From contig JBDUXZ010000005.1 of assembly GCA_039944855.1 (NCBI GenBank), positions 564,676 through 628,675 of the forward strand: a stretch of 64,000 bases of DNA. The letters are read 5' to 3'. Positions 43,804-53,900 of this stretch are shown piece after piece (position 1 is the first letter of the stretch; each line of letters opens with the position of its first letter). The DNA is from Rhodothermales bacterium (GTDB lineage: Bacteria > Bacteroidota > Rhodothermia > Rhodothermales > JANQRZ01). The notes beneath the pieces are model-generated. The model had not been told where the DNA came from, made no database searches, and saw only the letters and a list, made by a program, of their open reading frames with translations. Position numbers and translations under genes: made by a program.

Positions 43804-46800
43804 GTGATCCGCTTCGCTCTGCTCTGCGCCCTGCTGGCTGCCCCCGTCGCCGCGCAACCCGCGCTTGACTCCCCGTTCCGTAGCTCGCTGGACCTCGACT
43901 CGCTCGACGCCGCACGCTGGTCGCGGACGGATAGGGGAGGGCCGGGGTTCGGCGGCCTGCCCGTCCGCTCGCTGCAGGAGGTGGGGACGCTGCTGCCGGG
44001 GATGATGAGCGATCCCGAGACGGGCGACCTCGTCCTCCGGGCCCATCCCGGCGTCGCGCCGCCCCTCACGTCAGGCGTGTTCGACGCGGCGCGCGTCGGG
44101 CAGGGGCCGGTCTACGTAATCGACGGCGTCCGCGTCGTCGGTGAGCCCGTGGTGCCGTTCGGGGCGGTAGACGAGGTGGCGGTGCTGACGGGGTTCGTGC
44201 CGGCGCGGTTCGGCGAGGCGGGAGCCGGGCTCGTGCTCGTAGAGACGCGGGAGGGCGGCGACCGCTACGGCGCCCGCGCCGAGGGCATCACCTCGCAGGG
44301 GCTCGACGCGTTCGGCTACAACCTCGGCGCGTTCTCCGTCGAAGGCCCGATCGGCAACGCCCGGCTCGGCCGGTTCGCGTTCACCGGCGAAGCCCGCAGC
44401 CTGAGCGACGCGACGCCGTACGGCATCGACACGTACCAGCTTTCCGATGAGGCGTACGCCGACCTCGTCGCCAACCCGCAGGTCGTCCGGCTCAGCGACA
44501 GCGCGGGCGAGACGCAGTACGTCCCCTTCCCGACAGAGGCGGCGCAGGCCGCCGTCGCCGCCGGGCAGCCGTTCACCGAAGCCGACCTCCGCGCCGCCCT
44601 CGGTCTTCCCAACGACGCCGAGATTTCGGGCCCGATCAACGCGGCGCAGACGTACACCGCCGACCGCTTCGAGCGTGTCCGCGCCAAAGACGACCCGTTG
44701 CGCGACCTCGCCCTCAGCGGAAACGCCACGCTCCACGTCGCCCCGACCGTCCGGCTCCGCCTCGGCGGCACGGTCGGCCGCGAGCACTACGACCAGACTG
44801 CCGCGTTGGCCGAGCGCTACGCGAGCCAGCTCTACAACCGCGACCGGCTCTACGAAGCCGAGCGCAGCGCGGGCCGTTACGTCGCCACGCTCCGGCACCG
44901 AATCACCGACGCCGCCTCGTACGACCTCCAAGCGAGCTATCAGCGGTGGCGCGCCGTCCAGTATCCGCAGGGGTTCTCCGACGACCCCGCCGACGCCCTG
45001 TTCTACGGCGACATCGACGCGGACTTCAACGCCGTCGCGCGGCGCTACTTCGTCCGGCGCCAGGACACGTACGAATCGTTGTACACGGCGGACGGCGGCG
45101 CGCGGCCGGACCGGGCGGCGGGGACGTTCTTCCTGCCCGGCCGCTCCGCCACGACGTATCGCAAACAGGAAGGCTCCGCGTTCCGACTCTCCGGCGACGC
45201 ATCGGTCCGGCTCGGCGCGCACGCCGTCACGTTCGGGGGTGAATTCGAGCGGCAAACGCATCGCCGCTTCGAGCTCGCCGGTGCGTCGCTAGCGCGCTAC
45301 TACAGCGACGGCGACGGCGCTATTGCGCCAAGCCCAGCCTTCCCGAACGGCGTGCAGTCTTACGGCCAACTCCCCTTCGACGTCGTCGAGGAGCAGATCA
45401 TCACGCGCTACGGCTACGACTACCTCGGGACCGAGACGGTCGACGACGAAGACGTGAGCGGGTACTTCGAGGGCTCGAACACCGACGTCGCCCCGTACCG
45501 TCCGACGTATATCGCCGGGTATGTGCAGGACCAATTCGCGTGGGACGCGCTAACCTTCGACATGGGGCTCCGCGTCGAAGCCTTCGGGAGCGACGCGACG
45601 GTGCCGCTCGACCTCTTCGCCCCGTTCCCGATCGTGCGCGCTGGCTCGCTCGACGCCCGGCCGAACGGCATCGGCTCCGACTACGCCGTGTACTTCGACG
45701 ATGGCGGAACGGTCGTCGGCTACCGTGACCTCGACGGCACCTTCTTCGATGCGGGAGGACAGGAATCGTCAGCCGATGAGATCACCGGGCGTCGCTCGGG
45801 GCAGGTCGAGACGACCGATGCGCCACGCGCGACGGCGTTCGAGACGGCCCCGACGCACGTCGTATGGCAACCGCGCGTGGGGATTCAGTTCGCCGTGTCG
45901 GAGCAGGCGAGCCTGCGTGCCTACTACAACCGGACGGCTCGGCGCGCGTCGGCCGCGCTGTACACACCGTTTACCGCGTACCAGACCGTCACCGGGCAGA
46001 GCCTCGTCGGCAACGCCGCGCTCCGCCCCGAAGTCACCGACGAGTTCGGCGCCGGTGTCCGCGTCCAGCCGACCGGGAGCCTGCGGGCCGATGCCGCCGC
46101 GTTTTACCGCCGCTACAGCGACGTGATCGAGCGCAGAGTACTAGGCGGTGGTTTTCCGAACTACGGTACGTATCGGAACGCCGGCACGGTGTCGAGTTAC
46201 GGCCTAGACCTCGCCGTGGCGATGGCCCGCACGCAAGGCCTCGCCTTCCGTGCGAACTACACGCTCGCCTTTGCCGACGGCACGGGCTCTGATGCCGCAG
46301 CGACGAGCACTATCGTGCGGCAGGGGAGCTTCTTCGCGGACCTCACGAGCCCGGCCGATTACGACACGCGCCACGCGCTCGACGTCGTCGCTGACGTACG
46401 GCTCGGCAGCGGGACGGGCCTGGACGTGGGGGGCTCCTCGTTGCTCGACGGGTTCGGGTTCGGAGCCGTCTTCTCTGCCCAGAGCGGTCGCCCGTACACG
46501 CCGCTCTCTGCGGCGTCGTTCGCGGTGGGGGACACGTTCACAAGCCCAACCAGCGGTACTATCAACAGCGCCCGGCTCCCGTGGACGCATCGACTCGACC
46601 TCCGCGTGGACAAGCAGTTCGGCGCCGGACCGGGCACCGTGACGGCGTTTCTGTGGGTCGAGAACGTGTTCGACTGGCAGAACGTCTTCGCCGTCTACCG
46701 AGCGACGGGGAAGGCGGGGAACGACGGGTACCTCGACACGCCGGGCGGGCAGAGCTACGTGAGCAATCAGCCCGATCCGGAGGGAGGGGCGTTTAATTAC

Positions 46801-46911
46801 CTTGCCTATGTCGGCGGCCCGGTTAATATTGGGGGAGTGCAGAGTTCCAGCGCCCCGCTTTTCTACGGCCCGCCTCGCCGGGTCCGGCTCGGAGTGAGGC
46901 TGGACTTCTGA
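43804..46911 (+). CDS. TonB-dependent outer-membrane receptor (short N-terminus)
   Basis: 1035 residues from a GTG. A signal peptide (MIRFALLCALLAAPVAA) leads into a plug region (GLPVRSLQEVGTLLPGM, GPVYVIDGVRVVGEP, VLTGFVPARFGEAGAGLVLV) and a 22-strand-type barrel ending PPRRVRLGVRLDF. It lacks the carboxypeptidase-like domain of its neighbour and I see no obvious TonB box. Long segments are nearly identical to the next receptor, including AFPNGVQSYGQLPFDVVEEQ and YVGGPVNIGGVQSS near the end. Known: energy-coupled uptake of large or scarce ligands, or a scaffold for surface complexes; the substrate is unknown. Preceded by a MITE-like element and a candidate -7 box. Confidence 0.9.
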   Translation: MIRFALLCALLAAPVAAQPALDSPFRSSLDLDSLDAARWSRTDRGGPGFGGLPVRSLQEVGTLLPGMMSDPETGDLVLRAHPGVAPPLTSGVFDAARVGQGPVYVIDGVRVVGEPVVPFGAVDEVAVLTGFVPARFGEAGAGLVLVETREGGDRYGARAEGITSQGLDAFGYNLGAFSVEGPIGNARLGRFAFTGEARSLSDATPYGIDTYQLSDEAYADLVANPQVVRLSDSAGETQYVPFPTEAAQAAVAAGQPFTEADLRAALGLPNDAEISGPINAAQTYTADRFERVRAKDDPLRDLALSGNATLHVAPTVRLRLGGTVGREHYDQTAALAERYASQLYNRDRLYEAERSAGRYVATLRHRITDAASYDLQASYQRWRAVQYPQGFSDDPADALFYGDIDADFNAVARRYFVRRQDTYESLYTADGGARPDRAAGTFFLPGRSATTYRKQEGSAFRLSGDASVRLGAHAVTFGGEFERQTHRRFELAGASLARYYSDGDGAIAPSPAFPNGVQSYGQLPFDVVEEQIITRYGYDYLGTETVDDEDVSGYFEGSNTDVAPYRPTYIAGYVQDQFAWDALTFDMGLRVEAFGSDATVPLDLFAPFPIVRAGSLDARPNGIGSDYAVYFDDGGTVVGYRDLDGTFFDAGGQESSADEITGRRSGQVETTDAPRATAFETAPTHVVWQPRVGIQFAVSEQASLRAYYNRTARRASAALYTPFTAYQTVTGQSLVGNAALRPEVTDEFGAGVRVQPTGSLRADAAAFYRRYSDVIERRVLGGGFPNYGTYRNAGTVSSYGLDLAVAMARTQGLAFRANYTLAFADGTGSDAAATSTIVRQGSFFADLTSPADYDTRHALDVVADVRLGSGTGLDVGGSSLLDGFGFGAVFSAQSGRPYTPLSAASFAVGDTFTSPTSGTINSARLPWTHRLDLRVDKQFGAGPGTVTAFLWVENVFDWQNVFAVYRATGKAGNDGYLDTPGGQSYVSNQPDPEGGAFNYLAYVGGPVNIGGVQSSSAPLFYGPPRRVRLGVRLDF

Positions 46912-47403
46912 CGGAACGATGCGTGGGGCAGCGGCTCTGCCGGGTAAAAAAGGAGGACCAACCATCGATAACGGCGGCTGGGACCTATTTAGTATCCGTT
47001 CAGGGAGCAGGGCATTGTGAATGCCTTGACAACTTCCAAAGCCCCCGCATATATTCGCAACCGCGTTACGGAACGATTACGACCCACCAGATCGAACCGC
47101 CCAACCCAGGGGACTCACCTATTGTCGTTGCTACGGCTCTTCTACTATCCCACATGCTCGGCCACACCGTCGGGCAGCATACGAGAGGCATCGCGCTCTC
47201 GGCACTTCGGACCCGTACCGGGTCGTCGTGGGAGCCGTCGCTTGCAAGGGGCCCCGCACGTGCAACCCGTCTGGTTGCATCTAGCTCGTCGCAACCACGG
47301 GTGCTGGCGGTAGCTCCAACGCAATCCCCAATCCAAACTTGAGCGGTGGCCCTCAGCCCTGCTCAATCTCAACACAGCACTACCATTTCGGAGGAGGTAG
47401 CAT
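46912..47403 (+). promoter_or_regulatory. 492-base region with promoter and long leader of the second TonB receptor
   Basis: Contains TTG (47026-47028) and TATATTCG (47050-47057) with 21-base spacing, a good Bacteroidota-type promoter, which leaves a leader of about 340 bases. In the leader GGTTGC (47273-47278) can pair either with the preceding TGCAACC (47261-47267, loop CGTCT) or with the following GCAACCA (47291-47297). A strong GGAGGAGG ribosome site lies just before the ATG at 47404. Small frames inside are not convincing genes. Confidence 0.5.
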
Positions 47404-50400
47404 ATGCTTCGCAACCTGGGTACACTCGTGCTCATGCTGCTGCTAGCTACGCCGCTAGCAGCAGTGGCGCAGAACACCGGCAGGCTCGCCGGCGTCGTCG
47501 TCGATGACCTCGGTGACCCACTGCCGGGCGCCAACGTCATCTTGGAAGGCACGCAGCTCGGTGCCGCCACAGACATCGACGGTAACTATTTCATCATCGG
47601 TGTCCCCGTCGGCACGTACGACGTCACGGCGTCGTTCGTCGGGTACCAGACCCAGACGGTCGAGGCGGTGCAGATCTCCTCGGGCTACACGACCGAGCAG
47701 AGCTTCGAGCTCGGCCCGCAGTCGCTGGGCGAGGTGACCGTCACCTACGAGCGCCCCATCATCCAGAAGGACGCCATCGGCGCGCCTCGGGTGGTCACGG
47801 GCGAGGAGATCTCGAACCTGCCGATCCGCGGCGTGGCCAGCGTGGCCTCGATCCAGAACGGCGTGGTGAACAACGGGCGTGACGACGACCTCTTCGTCCG
47901 TGGCGGCCGTGAGCAGGAGATCGCCTACTACGTGGACGGCGTGAAGGTGACCGGGAGCGCGCCCATCGGCGTGAACCAGGGCGCGATCGCAGAGCAGGAG
48001 CTCCTCATTGGAACGATTCCGGCTCGCTACGGCGACGTGCAGAGCGGCGTCATCTCGATTACGACGAAGACGGGTCGCTCCGACTTCTTCGGCTCCGCCG
48101 AGTTCATCACGAGCGAAGTGCTCGACGCCTTCGGATATAACCTCGGATCCCTCGCGATCGGTGGTCCTATCGTTCCGGGCCGGGCTAGCTTCTTCCTCTC
48201 CGGGCAGGGCACGTTCGAGTCGGACTACAACACGTACAGTGTCGACACGTACCGCCTCTCGGACGACGACTTCGCCGCCTTGCAGCAGAACCCGCAGGTG
48301 GTTCGGCTCGTGTGCCAAGCCGGGTTCAACTGCGGCGAAGGCGTGGCAGCGGGGGACGAGATGTTCATCCCACTCAGCTCCGACCTCTTCTTCGACGAGA
48401 ACGGCGGCTTCCGCGACGGCATCGACAACGACAGCCTCGTGACGCTCCTCGGTGGGAGCATCCCGGCCGGGTTTGGGGTGGCGGAGAACAACTTCCTCGT
48501 CTTCGCGCCGGAGACCTACACGGCCGACCGCTTCGACTTCGAGCGCGGCAAGGACGCGCCCCGGGAGAACTTCACGTTCAACGGGAACGTCAACTTCAAC
48601 ATCTCGAGCGCGCTCAGCCTCCGCCTCGGCGGCGGCTACGATCGCCAGTCCACGGACGAGTTCACGTTCGGCAACTCGCTCTACAACCGCGACCGGTTCT
48701 ACAACGACGAGCGGGATAGCTGGCGTGCCTACGGCACCTTCCGCCAGCGCCTCTCGGACAACGCGTTCTACCAGATCCAGGGCGAGTACCAGGACTACAA
48801 GTTCGTCCAGTACCCCAACGGCTTCTCGGATCAGGTCGAGGACGCGCTGTTCTACGGCGACATCGACGCGGCGTACAGCGACATCGCGCGCCGCTATCTC
48901 GTCTTCCGCAACGGGGAATACCAGCAGCTCTTCACGACCGACGGCGGCGGACGGCCGACCTCAGTGGGCGGCACGTTCAACCTCCCCGGCGCGCAGCTGA
49001 CGCGGTTCCAGCAGCAGCACGACCAGCAGTTCCGCTTCTCGGGTAGCGCGACTACGCAGCTCGGCGTCCACCAGATCGAGTTCGGTGGCGAGTTCGAGCA
49101 GCAGACGCGGCGGTTCTTCGACATCGCAGGCGGCGCCCTCGCGCGCTACTACAACGACCTCGATGGGGCCATCGCGCCGAGCGCCGCCTTCCCGAACGGC
49201 GTTCAGTCCTACGACCAGCTCCCCTTCGACGTCGTCGAGGAGCAGATCGTGACGCGCTACGGGTACAACTACCTCGGGACCGAAGAAGTGGACGACCAGG
49301 ACATTCAGGCATACTTCGACGGCACGAGCACGGACGTCGCCCCGCACAAGCCGATCTACTACGCCGGCTATGTGCAGGACAAAATCGAGTTCCGGGACCT
49401 CGTGATCAACCTCGGGCTCCGGGTGGACGTGTTCGACAACAACACGCCCGTCCTCCTCGATGCGTTCGCGCCGTTCCCGATCGCCCGCCCGAGCAACTTC
49501 GTAGGCGAGCTGACGAACCCGGAGTCGAACTTCTTCCAGGGTGATGGCTTCAGCATCCCTGGCTCGATTGGCTCGGACTACGCCCTCTACTTCAACGACG
49601 GCGGCGAGATCGTTGGCTACCGCGACCTCGATGGCAACTTCTTCGACGCGGAAGGCATCTCCACGACGCAGGACAACGTCACGGGTGCCGCGTCCGGCCA
49701 GGTCGAAGAGGTGGAAGCCCCGCTCTCGACGATCTTCACGGACTACGAGCCGCAGGTGACGTTCATGCCCCGTGTCGGCGTCAGCTTCCCCGTGACCGAC
49801 CGCGCGCTGTTCTTCGCGAGCTACAACGTCACGAGCCAGCGCCCGACCGAGCAGTCCTTCACGCCGTTCACCACCTACGAGGTGCTGACGGGCCAGAACT
49901 CGCGGACGTCGAATCCGAACCTCGAGCCGGAGAAGACGACGCAGTACGAGCTCGGCTTCCGTCAGCGCGTCGGGGAGCGGGCCGCCCTCACGCTGTCCGG
50001 CTTCTATCGGACGCAGGAGAACAAGATCTCGAACCGGACGCTCTTCGGGGCCAACCCCGAGTACGGGACCTACCTCAACGCCGACTTCACCACGACGAAG
50101 GGCGTCGAGCTCGGCTTCGACCTGCGCCGGACGAGCAACCTCTCGATCAACGCGAACTACACCCTCTCCTTCGCGAGCGGGACGGGTTCGGACGCCTCCT
50201 CCACCGGCACCGTCGTGTGGCGTGGGACGTACTTCCCGAACTTCATCAGCCCGGCGGACTTCGACCAGCGGCACACCGGGAACGTCTCGCTGGACTACCG
50301 TTTCGGCTCCGACGAAGGCCCGATGTTGGGTGGCGCGCGGATCCTCGAGAACTTCGGGGTGAACGTCCTCGGCTCGTTCGGGAGCGGCCAGCGCTACACG

Positions 50401-50817
50401 CCGCTCTCCGCCGCCGCCTTCAGCGTGAACGACTCGTTCACGTCGCCGGTGGCGGGGCAGATCAACAGCCTCACGCTGCCTGCCACGACGCGGATCGACC
50501 TGCGCATCGACCGGAGCTTCGACCTCGGCCTCGGGAACTCGCGGCTGAAGGCGTACCTCTGGGTCCAGAATCTCCTGGACACGGAGAACATCGTGGCGGT
50601 GTACCGCGCGACTGGGCTGGCCGATCAGGACGGCTACCTGTTCACGCCCGGTGGGACGTCGTTCTTGACGAACGCGCCGGATGAGACCGGCCGTACGTTC
50701 AACTACAACACGTACATCAGCGGCCCCGTGAACGTCGGCGGCTCCCAGTCCTCGGGTGGCGGCTTCTTCTACGGCCCGCCCCGGCGTATCCGCCTCGGCT
50801 TCTTGCTCGACTTCTAA
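47404..50817 (+). CDS. TonB-dependent receptor with carboxypeptidase-like domain
   Basis: 1137 residues. A signal peptide (MLRNLGTLVLMLLLATPLAAVA) is followed by a CarboxypepD_reg-like domain (about 25-110; GVVVDDLGDPLPGANVILEG, FIIGVPVGTYDVTASFVGY), the plug (VVTGEEISNLPIRGVASVAS, DLFVRGGREQEIAYYVDGV, TIPARYGDVQSGVISITTK) and a barrel ending PPRRIRLGFLLDF. GGAGGAGG lies about 8 bases before the ATG, the best ribosome site in the window. It is followed by the 1239-residue secreted protein and a PorV-family barrel on the same strand with short gaps, a combination seen in Rhodothermota and related phyla and probably one functional unit. Strongly similar to the preceding receptor in the middle and C-terminus. 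Confidence 0.93.
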   Translation: MLRNLGTLVLMLLLATPLAAVAQNTGRLAGVVVDDLGDPLPGANVILEGTQLGAATDIDGNYFIIGVPVGTYDVTASFVGYQTQTVEAVQISSGYTTEQSFELGPQSLGEVTVTYERPIIQKDAIGAPRVVTGEEISNLPIRGVASVASIQNGVVNNGRDDDLFVRGGREQEIAYYVDGVKVTGSAPIGVNQGAIAEQELLIGTIPARYGDVQSGVISITTKTGRSDFFGSAEFITSEVLDAFGYNLGSLAIGGPIVPGRASFFLSGQGTFESDYNTYSVDTYRLSDDDFAALQQNPQVVRLVCQAGFNCGEGVAAGDEMFIPLSSDLFFDENGGFRDGIDNDSLVTLLGGSIPAGFGVAENNFLVFAPETYTADRFDFERGKDAPRENFTFNGNVNFNISSALSLRLGGGYDRQSTDEFTFGNSLYNRDRFYNDERDSWRAYGTFRQRLSDNAFYQIQGEYQDYKFVQYPNGFSDQVEDALFYGDIDAAYSDIARRYLVFRNGEYQQLFTTDGGGRPTSVGGTFNLPGAQLTRFQQQHDQQFRFSGSATTQLGVHQIEFGGEFEQQTRRFFDIAGGALARYYNDLDGAIAPSAAFPNGVQSYDQLPFDVVEEQIVTRYGYNYLGTEEVDDQDIQAYFDGTSTDVAPHKPIYYAGYVQDKIEFRDLVINLGLRVDVFDNNTPVLLDAFAPFPIARPSNFVGELTNPESNFFQGDGFSIPGSIGSDYALYFNDGGEIVGYRDLDGNFFDAEGISTTQDNVTGAASGQVEEVEAPLSTIFTDYEPQVTFMPRVGVSFPVTDRALFFASYNVTSQRPTEQSFTPFTTYEVLTGQNSRTSNPNLEPEKTTQYELGFRQRVGERAALTLSGFYRTQENKISNRTLFGANPEYGTYLNADFTTTKGVELGFDLRRTSNLSINANYTLSFASGTGSDASSTGTVVWRGTYFPNFISPADFDQRHTGNVSLDYRFGSDEGPMLGGARILENFGVNVLGSFGSGQRYTPLSAAAFSVNDSFTSPVAGQINSLTLPATTRIDLRIDRSFDLGLGNSRLKAYLWVQNLLDTENIVAVYRATGLADQDGYLFTPGGTSFLTNAPDETGRTFNYNTYISGPVNVGGSQSSGGGFFYGPPRRIRLGFLLDF

Positions 50818-50928
50818 GCGCGCCCTGCATCTGGGTGCGGCGGAGAGATGCTCCGCCGCACCCGGCCTATACAGCGCTTCACCTCCCCAGTTAGACTACC
50901 CACTCCATCAAACACGGAGATGGCTCGC

Positions 50929-53900
50929 ATGCGATCCTACACCACTACCCTCCTCTTGCTCTTCGCCCTCGCGGCGGGGACGTCGCCCCTGGCCTACGGT
51001 CAGGCTCCGCTTCCCGGAGACTGCCAGCCGGGGCGGGCTGAGAAAGACCTCGACGTTAATAACGTGCTCGCCCGCATGTTCAACACGGGCAGCCTCTTCT
51101 TCGGGAACACCACGGTGGCCGGCGACGGCTACCTCGTTCCTCAGTCTTCGGGGCGCTCCCCCGTCTTCGCGACCGGCATCTGGATCGGAGGCCAGGTCGA
51201 CGGCGAGATCCGCGTGGCCGGCGCCACCTACGCCGACTTCGAATTCTGGCCGGGACCACTCAACGACGACGGGACGCTCCCGAACCCGTCGGACTGCGGG
51301 GAATTCGACCGGATCTACAAAGTCAGCCGAGCCGACATCCTCGCGTTTGAGGGCGGCCAGCCCGCCGCTGCCGACCTCGCGGCGTGGCCCGCTGAACTCG
51401 GCGCTCCCGTGATCGCCGCCCCCGGCAACAACTTCGACGACGATGGCGATGGCCTCGTTGATGAAGGCACCGATGGTGTGGACAACGACGGCGACGGGTT
51501 CGCCGACGAGCGCGACGAGCAAGAGCGCGTCGTGGCGTCAATCCGTCAGGGCGCCGGCCTCCCGATCTACAACCTCGCAGGTGGGGACCGGCCGGAAATC
51601 GTCGGTGATCAGGGGCTCTGGTGGATCATGAACGATCTCGGCAACACGCACACCAACACGCTCACGCCGCCGATCGGTGTGGAGGTGCAGGTGCTGGCGT
51701 TCTCGTTCGCTCGTGCCGACGCCCTCAACGACGTCACGTTCTACCGCTACACCGTCATCAAGAAGTCGCCTGGTACGCTCAGCGAGACGTACTTCTCGAT
51801 CTTCTCCGACCCCGACCTCGGCGATCCTGCCGACGACTACGTCGGAGCGGACACGACGCTCAGCCTCGGGTTCGTCTACAACGCCGACAACGCCGATGAT
51901 GGTGGACTGAACGGCGGCTACGGAGCGACGCCGCCCGCCCTCGGCTATGACTTCTTCCAGGGCCCGATCGTCGATGCCGACGGCGATGGCGAAGTGGACG
52001 ACACGCTTGGCGTGACGCGCTTCAGCTACTTCTCGAACGTCGGTGGAACGCCGACCTCCGACCCCAACAACGGGGAGGAGATCTACAACTACATGCAGGC
52101 TCAGTGGCGCGACGGCGTCCCGATGACGGAGGGCGGCGACGGGTACCAGACCACCGGCCCGCTTACCAACTTCGCCTTCCCCGGTGACCCCGTTACGGAG
52201 CAGTTCTGGAGCGAAGTCAACATCGATGGGACCGGCGCTGACACCGCGCCGGGCGACCGTCGTTTCCTCGTGACCACGGGCCCCTTCGAGCTTGAGCAGG
52301 GCGACACGCAGACCATCGTGTTCGGGATGGTGTTCGCGCAGGGTTCGAACAACTTGGACTCGATCACGCAGCTCCGCCTCGCGGACGACATCGCGCAGAC
52401 GGCGTACGACATCGACTTCGAGCTGGCCGCGGCGCCGCCGCCGCCGCCGCGCTGTAACCCGCGCAGCACGAACGCCCAACTCCTCCCTGGCTCCGGCAAT
52501 TGCCTCGAAGCCATCGAGACGGATGGGCGGGCTGCCCTCGTGTGGGGCTACCCCACCAACAGCCCGAACTACCTCGGCCGCTACGAGACCTTCGATCGCC
52601 TGCTGAGCGGGATTGGCGCTTCGGACTCCACGTACAACTTCGAGGCGTTCAAGATCTACCGGTACCCGACGAGCAGCTTCGCAACCGATCAGCGTGAACT
52701 GCTCGCCACGTACGACGTCATCAACGACGTCACGACGGTGATCGATACGGCGTTCAGCGCGGAGATCGGTCAGTTCGTGGCCTTCCTCGCCCTCGACGCC
52801 GACAACACGGGGATCGAGTACAGCTTCGACCTCACGCCCCTCGGGCTGACCAACTACACGGACTACTACTTCGGGATCACCGCGCTGGCGTACAGCGAGC
52901 TTTCGATTCCGAAAGTGATCGAGAGCGCGGCCACGACGATCACCGTGCGGCCGTCCAACCTGATCGCAGGGAATGGCGGTTCGGTTGCTCCGTCGAACAT
53001 CGGCCAGATTTTGGACGGCGTTCGCTCCGGCGGCGTCGGGGCGGGCACGCTGCAAGCGCGCGTGGTCGATCCGACCCAGATCACCGGGGCCACGTACTCC
53101 GTTGAAGTAGTGGAATTCGACACGGGCCGAGGCGGAGCCGACTCGCTCGCTACGACGTTCCGCATCCTCCGTGACGGGGAGCCAGTCTTCAGCGGGGTCG
53201 ACGTGTTCGACATGGTGCGGACTTCGGTCGACTCGACGGGCGTCCTCATCATGCCGGGCGATCAGCGCATCGTGATCGACGGCCTCGAGTTCTTCCAGGT
53301 CGAGCCGCTCGCCATCCCCGCCGCATTCGCCGCGACGGACGACGATGAGATCGCCAACTTCGCCGGCAACAACGCTGGGATCATAGAGGTGGCTAACCCG
53401 AGTGGCGAAGTGTGCCCCCAGGGCGCGCTCGACACGGGCTGCCAGTTCCCGTCCTACCTCGGTGGCAACACCGTGTGGCGGAGCCCGAACAGCACGAACT
53501 CCTACGTTCTCACGAACCCGTCTAACACTATCGGAGACCTCGAACGCGACCTCGGCTCGGCAGCTCCGGAGGACTACGAGATTCGGTTCACCGAAGCGTG
53601 CGCGACGCCGAATACCTGCTTCGCGGTATACGCTACCCCGCCGATCGCTCCCCCCGGCGGTGATAACGTCATCGCCAGCGTACCGTTCGAGCTATGGAAC
53701 GTTGGCAATGCCCGGGCTGGCTTCGCGGAGGATGATGTCCGGATGATTCCCATTCTCCGGGTATTGGACGATACCGAACCGGTTGCGAACTGGGCCGACT
53801 CGTATCCCGGCACCCAAGACGTCATCGTTACGACGCGCCGGGAGGTGAACAACACCACCGTCACCCGGACCGACACGCTCGATCTGCCGGTCACGAGTCG

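Noticed and set aside
46923-47342. Open frames of about 98-139 codons in the receptor leader
   Set aside because: No ribosome site, low-complexity basic composition, and they overlap the promoter and hairpins.
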